In this document: piece after piece, positions 50,581 through 57,587 of the stretch | Position numbering within the stretch: the stretch's first letter is position 1 | Layout of the letters: each line of letters begins with the position of its first letter | Origin: Croceibacterium soli | Lineage (GTDB): Bacteria > Pseudomonadota > Alphaproteobacteria > Sphingomonadales > Sphingomonadaceae | NCBI RefSeq assembly: GCF_009828065.1 | Contig: NZ_WTYK01000011.1 | Span: 1 to 57,587 of the forward strand | Length of the DNA: 57,587 nucleotides | Reading direction: 5' to 3' | Notes under the pieces: model-generated | What the model was told of the DNA's origin: nothing | The model's database searches: none | What the model saw: only the letters and a program-made list of their open reading frames with translations | Translations under genes and position numbers: made by a program

Positions 50581-51780
50581 TCAGTAAAGCAGCAGGTCCG
50601 CCACTTCCTCTTGCCAGCGCATTTCGTGCGGCGCAGCCAGGGATTCCAGGTCGTCCGGCTCGGCGGCGGGATCGTCGACCCACTGGCGCAAGCCCGGGCC
50701 GCCATTGATCACGTCGATGGCGAGGCGTTCGAACTCGTATTCGTAAGGGAAGTCGCGCCAGATTTCATAGTCCGGGTAGAGCCTGCGGATCGCCTTGAAG
50801 GCCAGCGCCTGGAGCCGCCAGGGGCGGAAGGCCTCGTGCTGGTAGAACGGACCTTCAGCGTGAATCATCAAGGCGTTGCACAGTGTCCCTGCGTGCTTGT
50901 GGAAGGTCGGCATGAACCAGCATTCGCGCAAGGCGCAGCCGCCGAGCCAGGCCGGCGCGAGGCGGTCCATCTCCGCTTGCACGGCGCGGGCGTCGATATC
51001 GGGCGCTCCGAACAGCACTTCCAGCGGCCGAGTAGTGCCCCGCCCCTCGCTCAGGGTCGCGCCTTCGATCATGACGGTGCCGGCATAGGCGCGGGCCATG
51101 TTGAGGTTCGCGGCATTGGGGCTGGGATTGATCCAGATGCGGCTCTCGGGCCAGCCGAAGCCGGGGCCCGCTTCCGGCAGCCAGTCGTGCATCTCGACAA
51201 CCCGGTAATCGACATCCAGGCCGAAGTGCCGGACGAACCACTGGCCCATCTCGCCCATCGTCAGCCCGTGCCGCATGGGCATCGGGCCGGCGCCGACGAA
51301 GCTCTCCTGCCCCGGCAGGAGCAGCGTGCCTTCCACCGGCCGGCCCGCTGGATTGGGCCGGTCGAGCACCCACACGCTCTTGCCGTGCTCGTCCGCCGCC
51401 TGCAGCAGGTAGAGCAGCGTGGTGACGAACGTGTAGATCCGGCAGCCGAGGTCCTGCAGGTCGAACAGGAACACATCGGCGGTGTCCATCATCGCGGCGG
51501 TGGGGCGCCGGACCTCGCCGTAGAGGCTGAACACCGGGATGCCGTAGCGCGGATCCGTCTCGTCCGCGGTTTCGACCATGTTGTCCTGCTTGTCGCCCTT
51601 CAGCCCGTGCTGCGGGCCGAAGGCGCTGGTCACGTTTATGCCGGCGGCGATCAGCGCGTCGAGCGAATGGGTGAGGTCCAGGGTGACTGAGGCCGGATGG
51701 GCGACCAGCGACACGCGCTTGCCCTCGAATTCCTTCCTCAGTTCCGGCTCTGCCAGCAGGCGGTCTATTCCGAATTTCAT
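50581..51780 (-). CDS. Exo-beta-N-acetylmuramidase NamZ family protein (formerly DUF1343)
   Basis: A 399-residue protein. Conserved blocks: RVSLVAHPASVTLDLTHSLD, FGPQHGLKGDKQDNM, PVFSLYGEVRRPTAAMMDTA, DVFLFDLQDLGCRIYTFVTT, LDRPNPAGRPVEGTLLLPG and EGRGTTRPLEVLFGAP. These match NamZ enzymes that release MurNAc from the non-reducing end of glycan chains, a recycling role. No signal peptide is seen, so it may be cytoplasmic here. It follows the DOMON-like gene by 13 bp. Confidence 0.88.
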   Translation of the reverse strand: MKFGIDRLLAEPELRKEFEGKRVSLVAHPASVTLDLTHSLDALIAAGINVTSAFGPQHGLKGDKQDNMVETADETDPRYGIPVFSLYGEVRRPTAAMMDTADVFLFDLQDLGCRIYTFVTTLLYLLQAADEHGKSVWVLDRPNPAGRPVEGTLLLPGQESFVGAGPMPMRHGLTMGEMGQWFVRHFGLDVDYRVVEMHDWLPEAGPGFGWPESRIWINPSPNAANLNMARAYAGTVMIEGATLSEGRGTTRPLEVLFGAPDIDARAVQAEMDRLAPAWLGGCALRECWFMPTFHKHAGTLCNALMIHAEGPFYQHEAFRPWRLQALAFKAIRRLYPDYEIWRDFPYEYEFERLAIDVINGGPGLRQWVDDPAAEPDDLESLAAPHEMRWQEEVADLLLY

Positions 51781-51793
51781 GGCCGTTCCCGTT

Positions 51794-52330
51794 TCACCGT
51801 TCGCCCGCTGAGGCAAGCGGTATGCGGAAGCAAGCCGGATCGTGGAAATCGGGCTTGAGGCCCGGATGCTCCAGCGCCCAGTAGGACGGGCGGTCCTCGG
51901 TCTCCTCGATCACGGCCGCCAGCGCGGCGCTCTGGGCTCCTTCGAGCTCGCGCTGGTGGAGGAACACCGTCTGCACGAACACGGTATTGCCGCTCTCGTG
52001 CGCGATCTCCGGTGTCTGGCTCGGATCGAGGTTCGCATCGACGTTGCGATATCCCGAGAAGCCATAGGCCGCCCACTGCCCGCTGGGGGAGAAGTTGTAT
52101 TCGCGGTAGCGCCCCTCGCCGTCATACAGGAACAGTTCGAAGCAGGTGGTCTTCCACAAGTCTTCGCCCCGCCCCCTGCCGCGGTAGGCAGGCACGACCA
52201 GCTGCTCGCAGCCGTCCAGCCGGTAGCGCAGCATCAGCCGCTTGTCGGGCAGTTCCATCCAGCGCACGCTGATGGAGCGTACCCGCGCCGGCTGGAAGCT
52301 CGGGTGGGGCTTCAGTTCGAACGTTTGCAA
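51794..52330 (-). CDS. DOMON-like domain protein, partner of NamZ
   Basis: A 178-residue beta-sandwich protein: [57 protein letters not shown] and [20 protein letters not shown]. The layout matches carbohydrate-binding-like DOMON families seen next to DUF1343/NamZ genes in sphingomonads. No signal peptide. Function unknown; the tight pairing with NamZ suggests a link to cell-wall sugar handling, which is inference. Confidence 0.8.
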   Translation of the reverse strand: MQTFELKPHPSFQPARVRSISVRWMELPDKRLMLRYRLDGCEQLVVPAYRGRGRGEDLWKTTCFELFLYDGEGRYREYNFSPSGQWAAYGFSGYRNVDANLDPSQTPEIAHESGNTVFVQTVFLHQRELEGAQSAALAAVIEETEDRPSYWALEHPGLKPDFHDPACFRIPLASAGER

Positions 52331-52375
52331 GGAAGGACCCTCGTGCTAGGCGCCCCGCCACAACAAGAGAGCGCC

Positions 52376-53608
52376 ATGAGCCAGTACCAGTCCGATCTCC
52401 TGCGCCTGCTCGACGAGCGGGGCTATATTCATCAAATGACCGACGCGTCGGCGCTCGACGCGCTGGCGCAAAGCCAAGTGATTCCTGGCTATATCGGCTT
52501 CGATCCCACCGCGCCATCGCTGCATGTCGGCGGGCTTGTGCAGATCATGCTCCTGCGCCGGCTGCAGCAGGCCGGCCACAAGCCGATCGTGCTGATGGGC
52601 GGCGGCACCGGGAAAATCGGCGATCCGAGCTTCAAGGACGAGGCGCGCCGTTTGCTGACGGTCGAGACCATCGCCGAGAATGTCGCCTCTATTCGGAAGG
52701 TATTCGACCGTTTCCTGACGTTCGGCGATGGTCCGACCGATGCAATCATGCTCGATAATGCCGAATGGCTCGACCGGCTCGAGTACATCCCCTTTCTGCG
52801 CGAGGTGGGACAGCATTTTTCGGTCAACCGCATGCTCAGCTTCGATTCGGTGAAGCAGCGGCTGGACCGGGAGCAGTCGCTCTCGTTCCTCGAGTTCAAC
52901 TACATGATCCTGCAGGCCTACGACTTCCGCGAGCTGTCGCAGCGCTATGCCTGCCGCTTGCAGATGGGCGGATCGGACCAGTGGGGCAACATCGTCAACG
53001 GCGTCGAGCTGGCCAGGCGGATGGACGGCGCCGAGGTGTTCGGCGTAACCACCCCGCTGCTGACCACCGCCGACGGCACCAAGATGGGCAAGACCGTCGC
53101 CGGCGCGGTGTGGCTGAACGAGGACATACTGCCGGCGTGGGACTTCTGGCAGTACTGGCGCAATGTCGACGACCGCGACGTGGGCCGGTTCATGCGCCTG
53201 TTCACCGACCTTCCGCTGGACGAGATCGCCCGGCTGGAGGCGCTCCAGGGCAGCGAGATCAACGAGGCGAAGATCGTCCTGGCGAACGAAGTGACCAGGC
53301 TGGTCCGCGGCGAGGAAGCGGCCCGTGCCGCCGAATCCACTGCCGCGCAGACGTTCGCCGGCGGCGGGCTTGGCGAGGAGCTTCCCGTGCTCCTGGTTCC
53401 GGCGGAGGGCATTCGCCTGGGCGCGGCATGCACGGAGATCGGCTTCACGGCGTCCAACGGCGAAGCCAAGCGCAAGATCGCCGAAGGCGCGGTGCGGATC
53501 GACGACGTGCCGCAGACCGATCCGGGACACCTGATCCAGCTCGTGGCGGGGGAGGAGCGCAAGCTCAGCCTTGGCCGCAAGCGCCACGGGATTTTGCGTG
53601 CCGCCTGA
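52376..53608 (+). CDS. tyrS: Tyrosine--tRNA ligase
   Basis: A 410-residue class I synthetase. The HIGH motif is HVGG in [20 protein letters not shown]; tyrosine site [14 protein letters not shown] and [12 protein letters not shown]; the KMSKS loop reads [13 protein letters not shown]; the C-terminal S4 domain (about 350-410) binds tRNA. ATG at 52376. It is divergent from the DOMON-like gene with 45 bp between. Confidence 0.96.
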   Translation: MSQYQSDLLRLLDERGYIHQMTDASALDALAQSQVIPGYIGFDPTAPSLHVGGLVQIMLLRRLQQAGHKPIVLMGGGTGKIGDPSFKDEARRLLTVETIAENVASIRKVFDRFLTFGDGPTDAIMLDNAEWLDRLEYIPFLREVGQHFSVNRMLSFDSVKQRLDREQSLSFLEFNYMILQAYDFRELSQRYACRLQMGGSDQWGNIVNGVELARRMDGAEVFGVTTPLLTTADGTKMGKTVAGAVWLNEDILPAWDFWQYWRNVDDRDVGRFMRLFTDLPLDEIARLEALQGSEINEAKIVLANEVTRLVRGEEAARAAESTAAQTFAGGGLGEELPVLLVPAEGIRLGAACTEIGFTASNGEAKRKIAEGAVRIDDVPQTDPGHLIQLVAGEERKLSLGRKRHGILRAA

Positions 53609-53689
53609 GGCCCGCGCCTTTACTCTTTCTCCAGCATTTGGTGTCACAAGCTCCTCGCAATTCAGCACCAACGCGGGGACTTGGACAGT

Positions 53690-54025
53690 ATGAGCGGAGC
53701 GCAGCTTTCCGTCACCGATCAGCGCCGGGCGACGCGGCATCCGGTCGACTACCCGGTCATCGGCGAACACCGCACGCGCGGCGACTTGCCCATGCACCTC
53801 GCCAACATTTCCGCGCACGGCTTCATGATCGACGCTGCGCCGGAGCTCGCCCGCGGCGACCGCGTGGTCGTGCGCCTGCCGGTGATCGGCCGGATCGAAG
53901 CCTACTGCATCTGGATCGCCGACGAGCGGGCCGGCTTCCAGTTCGAGCGCATCATCCGGCTCGACGATTTCGACTCCATGATCGAAGCGCTCCAGCCCAA
54001 CCCCCGTCTGCGCGGCCGGGGTTGA
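53690..54025 (+). CDS. PilZ domain protein
   Basis: A 111-residue single PilZ domain. The c-di-GMP contacts are RRATRHPV (RxxxR) near residue 12 and ANISAHGFMID (N/DxSxxG) near 44; the rest is a beta barrel ending FQFERIIRLDDFD. It probably reads the second messenger c-di-GMP, but no partner is nearby. ATG 53690 has only a weak GCGGGG upstream; TTG 53681 is possible. Confidence 0.88.
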   Translation: MSGAQLSVTDQRRATRHPVDYPVIGEHRTRGDLPMHLANISAHGFMIDAAPELARGDRVVVRLPVIGRIEAYCIWIADERAGFQFERIIRLDDFDSMIEALQPNPRLRGRG

Positions 54026-54054
54026 GGGCAGCGCGCTGCCTCCACCACCCCCAA

Positions 54055-54118
54055 CCCCCTCCTCTGAAGAGGAGGGGGCTTTTGGCCCGCCATCACCCCT
54101 CCTCTTCAGAGGAGGGGC
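54055..54118. repeat. Two palindromes CCCTCCTCT/AGAGGAGGG
   Basis: CCCTCCTCTGAAGAGGAGGG and CCCCTCCTCTTCAGAGGAGG are separated by about 20 bases in a gap without a gene (54026-54257). A CTCCGTGTCTCCGCGTGAAG stretch at about 54193-54212 is another common short repeat type. Either palindrome could terminate transcription, but there is no T-run after the second. Confidence 0.8.
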
Positions 54119-54257
54119 AGCGAGACTTGGTGAGCCGAAGGCGAACCTAGTCGCAGCGGGGTGGTGCTGCGGCGTGCGCGAACCCCAAAATCTCCGTGTC
54201 TCCGCGTGAAGATTTATCTGGTTGGCAGCACCCGCCGCGCCTGCCATTTGCCGGGGC

Positions 54258-55553
54258 GTGATAGAGCCCACTTCGCCCCTCCAGATCGCCGCCTACCGGC
54301 GCTTCTGGATGGCGCGCTTCCTCGCTGTGTTCTCCACCCTCTCGATGGTGGTGCTGATCGGTTACCAGGTCTACGACGTAGCCCGCGCCGATTACGGCAT
54401 GGGCCGGCGCGACGCGGCGTTCATGCTCGGCCTGCTCGGCGCGGCCCAGTTCATCCCCCTGTTCCTGCTGACCCCGCTCGCGGGCGTCGCCGCAGACCGC
54501 TTCGACCGGCGCATGGTGGTGCTGTTCGCCAACACCATCGACGCGGCGGTCGCGCTGGCCCTGGCGTTCGCCACCTGGGCCGACGCGCTGACCCTGCCGC
54601 TGTTGTTCGCCCTTGCTGCCGGACATGGCGCGGCCCGCGTGTTCAACGGCCCGGCGTTGTCGGCCATCGCGCCCAACATCGTCCCGCCCAGCCTGCTGCC
54701 GAAAGCCATCGCGCTCAGCTCGATCGCCTGGCAAGTGGGCACGGTGATCGGGCCGGCCGCGGGCGGGCTGCTGTTCGCCTGGTCGCCCTCGGCGCCTTAC
54801 TTCCTTTCGGCGGCCCTGCTGATCGGTTCCGGCCTGCTGATCGCCACGATCCCGCCGATCCGCGCGAAGCACGAAGGGCCGGCGGTCCATCCGCTGCGCC
54901 AGATGATCGAAGGCTTCCAGTTCGTCACCCGCGAGCGCTTCCTGCTCGGCTGCATCACGCTGGACCTTTTCGCCGTTCTGCTCGGCGGGGCGACCGCGAT
55001 GCTGCCGGTGTTCGCCCGCGACATCCTGCAGGTCGGACCCGAAGGACTCGGGCTGATGCGCGGCGCCCCGGCCGCCGGCGCCGCCTTGGTAGCCATTTGG
55101 CTGGCCTGGCGCCCGTTCGAGCAGAACGTGGGCGAGAAGATGCTCTGGGCCGTGGTCGTGTTCGGCGCGGCCACGCTCGCGTTCGCCCTGTCGCGCGATT
55201 TCCTCCTCTCGCTCGCGCTTCTGGCCGTGCTGGGCGCGGCGGACATGATCTCGGTGTTCGTCCGCACCAGTCTCGTCCAGCTCAACACGCCGGATAACAA
55301 GCGGGGCCGGGTGTCGGCGATCTCCGGCCTGGCCATCTCCGCCTCGAACGAACTCGGCGAACTGCGCGCCGGGATGTTCGCCGCGGTGATGGGCGCGACA
55401 GCCGCGGTTGCAGTAGGCGGCGCGGGTGCGATATTGGTTACCGCACTCTGGGCCTGGATCTTTCCCGAGTTGCGCCGGGCGAGGACTTTCGCCCCCAAGT
55501 ACCTGCACGACGAGAAGCCGCACGAAAACACCGCCAAGGAGCCCGCATCATGA
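54258..55553 (+). CDS. MFS transporter, EntS-like (MFS_3 type)
   Basis: A 431-residue inner-membrane protein with about 11-12 helices: FRFWMARFL-like [18 protein letters not shown], the loop motif [40 protein letters not shown] and [20 protein letters not shown]. The family contains the enterobactin exporter and other drug or siderophore exporters; the substrate cannot be read. GTG 54258 is my start; TTG 54222 would add 12 residues. Its stop overlaps cysK by 4 bp (ATGA). Confidence 0.88.
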   Translation: MIEPTSPLQIAAYRRFWMARFLAVFSTLSMVVLIGYQVYDVARADYGMGRRDAAFMLGLLGAAQFIPLFLLTPLAGVAADRFDRRMVVLFANTIDAAVALALAFATWADALTLPLLFALAAGHGAARVFNGPALSAIAPNIVPPSLLPKAIALSSIAWQVGTVIGPAAGGLLFAWSPSAPYFLSAALLIGSGLLIATIPPIRAKHEGPAVHPLRQMIEGFQFVTRERFLLGCITLDLFAVLLGGATAMLPVFARDILQVGPEGLGLMRGAPAAGAALVAIWLAWRPFEQNVGEKMLWAVVVFGAATLAFALSRDFLLSLALLAVLGAADMISVFVRTSLVQLNTPDNKRGRVSAISGLAISASNELGELRAGMFAAVMGATAAVAVGGAGAILVTALWAWIFPELRRARTFAPKYLHDEKPHENTAKEPAS

Positions 55554-56470
55554 AGGCCGAAAACGTTCTCGCCACCATCGGCAACACGCCGCACATCCGC
55601 CTGGCCCGCATGTTCCCCGACCACGAAGTCTGGGTGAAGAGCGAGCGGAGCAATCCCGGCGGGTCGATCAAGGACCGCATCGCCCTCGCCATGGTCGAGG
55701 CGGCGGAGCGTGACGGCAGCCTGCAGCCCGGCGGCACGATCATCGAGCCGACCAGCGGCAACACCGGCATCGGCTTGGCGATGGTCGCCGCCGTGAAGGG
55801 CTACAAGCTGGTGCTGGTGATGCCCGAATCGATGTCGGTCGAGCGCCGCCGGCTGATGCTGGCCTATGGCGCCACGTTCGACCTGACGCCGAAAGAGAAA
55901 GGCATGAAGGGCGCGCTCGAACGCGCAGCCGAACTGGTCCAGCAGACCCAGGGCGCCTGGATGCCGCAGCAGTTCGACAACCCCGCCAATGTCGAGATCC
56001 ACGCCCGCACCACGGCGCAAGAGATCCTGGCGGACTTCGCCGACGCGCCGCCGGCCGTGCTGATCACCGGCGTAGGCACGGGCGGCCACATCACCGCCTG
56101 CGCCGAAGTGCTGAAGAAGCAATGGCTGGAACTGAAGGCCTATGCCGTCGAGCCGACGCTTTCGCCGGTCATCTCCGGCGGCCAGCCCGGCCCGCACCCG
56201 ATCCAGGGAATCGGCGCCGGTTTCATCCCCACCAACCTCCACACGCAGTCGATCGACGGCGCGATCCAGGTCGATCCCGAGGATGCGCGCGAGATGGCCC
56301 GCCGCTGCGCGCGCGAGGAAGGTATCCTGGTCGGCATCTCCAGCGGCGCGACGCTGGCAGCGATCCAGCAGAAGCTCGGCGAGCTCGGCTCCGGCACCCG
56401 CGTGCTCGGCTTCAACTACGACACCGGCGAACGCTACCTCTCGGTGCCGGACTTCCTGCCGACGGAATAA
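55550..56470 (+). CDS. cysK: Cysteine synthase
   Basis: A 306-residue PLP enzyme converting O-acetylserine and sulfide to cysteine. PLP lysine in [13 protein letters not shown] (about 42); [20 protein letters not shown] substrate loop; [17 protein letters not shown] phosphate-binding loop; [11 protein letters not shown]. Closer to CysK than CysM. Translationally coupled to the MFS gene. Confidence 0.95.
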   Translation: MKAENVLATIGNTPHIRLARMFPDHEVWVKSERSNPGGSIKDRIALAMVEAAERDGSLQPGGTIIEPTSGNTGIGLAMVAAVKGYKLVLVMPESMSVERRRLMLAYGATFDLTPKEKGMKGALERAAELVQQTQGAWMPQQFDNPANVEIHARTTAQEILADFADAPPAVLITGVGTGGHITACAEVLKKQWLELKAYAVEPTLSPVISGGQPGPHPIQGIGAGFIPTNLHTQSIDGAIQVDPEDAREMARRCAREEGILVGISSGATLAAIQQKLGELGSGTRVLGFNYDTGERYLSVPDFLPTE

Positions 56471-56506
56471 GCCTCACCGCGAACGGAGTGGGACCTTCCC
56501 CCGCCC

Positions 56507-56576
56507 GGTTCGTCCTGAGCCTGTCGAAGCACGGGAGCGCAGTGCCAGCGTGGTTCGACAAGCTTACCACGAACGG
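56507..56576. repeat. Two hairpin-repeat units between cysK and the dienelactone hydrolase gene
   Basis: 56507-56532 has a broken stem (GTGCT versus AGGAC, one mismatch); 56549-56576 has GTGGT/ACCAC. They are in opposite orientation, the same arrangement as one unit of the 112-bp array. Confidence 0.9.
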
Positions 56577-56632
56577 TGCTGGGGGCGGACCTGGCCTGGA
56601 TTGCCCGGTGATCATGTTTCAGAGGGTGCGGA

Positions 56633-57331
56633 ATGACGCTGGAATCGCTCGACTACTACGACAACGAGGTCCTGCTGAGGGCGCAGGTTGCGCGCCCAGC
56701 GGGCGCTCCGCGGGCGGCGGTGCTCGTGTTCCCGACGATCATGAATCCCACCGCGGCCGTCGAGAACAAGGCGAGCTCGCTTGCTGAAGCGGGGTACCTC
56801 GCGCTGATCGCGGACTTCTACGGCAAGCAGCCGGCGAGCTTCGACGAAGCCCGCGCCCGTGCGGCCGAGATCCGCCCGGACCCGCTCGCCTACCGCCGCC
56901 GCTTGCGCGCTGCTCTCCGGGCGCTGGCGTCCTTGCCGGAGGCGCAGGGACTGCCGCTCGCGGCGATCGGCTTCTGCATGGGCGGACAGGCGGCGCTCGA
57001 GCTCGCGCGCGACGGTGCTCCGTTCGAGGCCGTGGTCAGCTTCCACGGGCTGCTCGGCACCGACCTGCCCGCCGAGCCGGGCAACGTCACCGCCCGCATC
57101 CTGGTCTGCCACGGCGATGCCGATCCAATGGTGCCGCGCAGCCAGGTCATCGCCTTCTGGGAGGAGATGGACCGCGCCGGGGCCGACTGGCACTTCCATT
57201 CCTACAGCGGCGTCCGGCACGGCTTCACCAACCCCGCCCCGACCGACAATCCCGCCACCGTCTACGACGCCAGCGCCGACAGGCAGAGCTGGGCCGCCAT
57301 GCACGCGTTGTTCGACGAGGTGTTTGCCTAG
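56633..57331 (+). CDS. Dienelactone hydrolase family protein
   Basis: A 232-residue alpha/beta hydrolase. The nucleophile is Cys in IGFCMGGQAALELA (about 108), with Asp in CHGDADPMVPRSQV and His in SGVRHGFTNPAPTD completing the triad, and the N-terminal Glu region NPTAAVENKASSLAEAGYLA. DLH proteins hydrolyse dienelactones in chloroaromatic breakdown, but most chromosomal members have other, unassigned substrates. It stands alone after cysK. Confidence 0.9.
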   Translation: MTLESLDYYDNEVLLRAQVARPAGAPRAAVLVFPTIMNPTAAVENKASSLAEAGYLALIADFYGKQPASFDEARARAAEIRPDPLAYRRRLRAALRALASLPEAQGLPLAAIGFCMGGQAALELARDGAPFEAVVSFHGLLGTDLPAEPGNVTARILVCHGDADPMVPRSQVIAFWEEMDRAGADWHFHSYSGVRHGFTNPAPTDNPATVYDASADRQSWAAMHALFDEVFA

Positions 57332-57352
57332 GCGACGGTTCGCCCCCTCCCC

Positions 57353-57445
57353 CGTCAAGCTGAACTCGTTTCAGCATCCATCGTGCCTCCAGGCGCAGGT
57401 TCGCGCGGGTGGAGGAATGGGCCCTGAAACGAGTTCAGGGTGACG
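57353..57445. repeat. Bipartite CGTCA repeat element, copy 1 (about 92 bp)
   Basis: CGTCAAGCTGAACTCGTTTC... and CCCTGAAACGAGTTCAGGGT-GACG face each other across about 40 bases including GGCGCAGGTTCGCGCGGGTG. The two arms are the same motif with different stems. No gene is visible after the hydrolase. Confidence 0.93.
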
Positions 57446-57494
57446 AGAGAGGGTGGAGGCGGGGTTAGCAAAGGTTGCGGCTGGCCTATTTCCC

Positions 57495-57587
57495 CGTCAT
57501 GCTGAACTCGTTTCAGCATCCATGGTGCCTCTTGGCGCAGGTCCGTGCGGGTGGAGGGATGGGCCCTGAAACAAGTTCAGGGTGACG
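57495..57587. repeat. Bipartite CGTCA repeat element, copy 2, runs to the window end
   Basis: Same plan as copy 1: CGTCATGCTGAACTCGTTTC (stem TGCTGAA/TTCAGCA), spacer, then CCCTGAAACAAGTTCAGGGT-GACG (stem CCCTGAA/TTCAGGG). Confidence 0.93.

Overview
The window is about 57.6 kb of GC-rich (roughly two-thirds G+C) alphaproteobacterial chromosome, most likely from a member of the Sphingomonadales. The reasons are the family-level look of the proteins (PhaR, an archaeal/eukaryotic-type ProRS, a LigF-like glutathione transferase, a DOMON-like protein beside NamZ, a 'vgr-related' HExxH protein) and the many short palindromic repeats of the kind common in sphingomonads and relatives. This is an inference from protein recognition; no 16S gene is present. 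Nearly everything is core chromosome. There is no prophage, conjugative element, insertion sequence transposase or CRISPR array.

Layout. 1-1.4 kb: the end of an initiator tRNA gene, a PEP mutase/isocitrate lyase family enzyme and a 51-residue membrane protein. 1.2-9.3 kb: a tightly overlapping minus-strand operon running mltB, rlpA, dacA, tmk, holB, metG, tatD, a metallo-beta-lactamase-fold hydrolase and the small membrane protein. 9.3-12.3 kb: two tandem paralogous Cys-rich secreted proteins of unknown function, tRNA-Ser(UGA) and an OmpA-family protein. 12.7-16.8 kb: pyruvate dehydrogenase complex genes pdhC (E2) and lpdA (E3), separated by a thioesterase and a DUF559 endonuclease gene lying between two copies of a long repeat. 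17-25.2 kb: universal stress protein, rnr, proS, phaR, alr and an MFS transporter, with four copies of a 130-140 bp inverted-repeat element in the gaps. 25.3-35.2 kb: Fe-S scaffold-like protein, cvpA, radA, dnaJ and dnaK on the minus strand; a plus-strand block (copper chaperone PCu(A)C, HExxH protein, bacterial indoleamine 2,3-dioxygenase); then hrcA-grpE. 35.4-39.4 kb: rph, rdgB, hemW and xerC, with a 112-bp tandem repeat array between rdgB and hemW. 39.4-46.2 kb: dedA, gshB, yraN and rsmI facing an LpoA-like lipoprotein gene, parE and a GFA-family protein. 46.2-50.6 kb: a small conserved-looking gene, a GT87-type membrane glycosyltransferase that appears inserted between duplicated copies of a chemoreceptor gene's 3' end, the soluble chemoreceptor, a LigF-like GST and a small secreted protein. 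50.6-57.3 kb: NamZ, DOMON-like protein, tyrS, PilZ protein, MFS exporter, cysK and a dienelactone hydrolase.

How the genes work together. Envelope work is prominent (MltB, RlpA, DacA, alanine racemase, NamZ, LpoA-like, OmpA-like). So is protein quality control (DnaK, DnaJ, GrpE, HrcA) and information processing (HolB, MetG, ProS, TyrS, Rnr, RNase PH, RadA, ParE, XerC, RsmI).

The most notable features are repeats. A hairpin family of about 25 bp shows compensatory stem changes between copies. The same family is inserted in frame into the linkers of the E2 protein PdhC. Other repeats supply the C-terminal codons of the GT87 protein and of the DUF559 endonuclease. The DUF559 gene bracketed by two copies of a roughly 150-bp repeat may be a small nuclease-associated repeat element. 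I found no clearly new multi-gene system.
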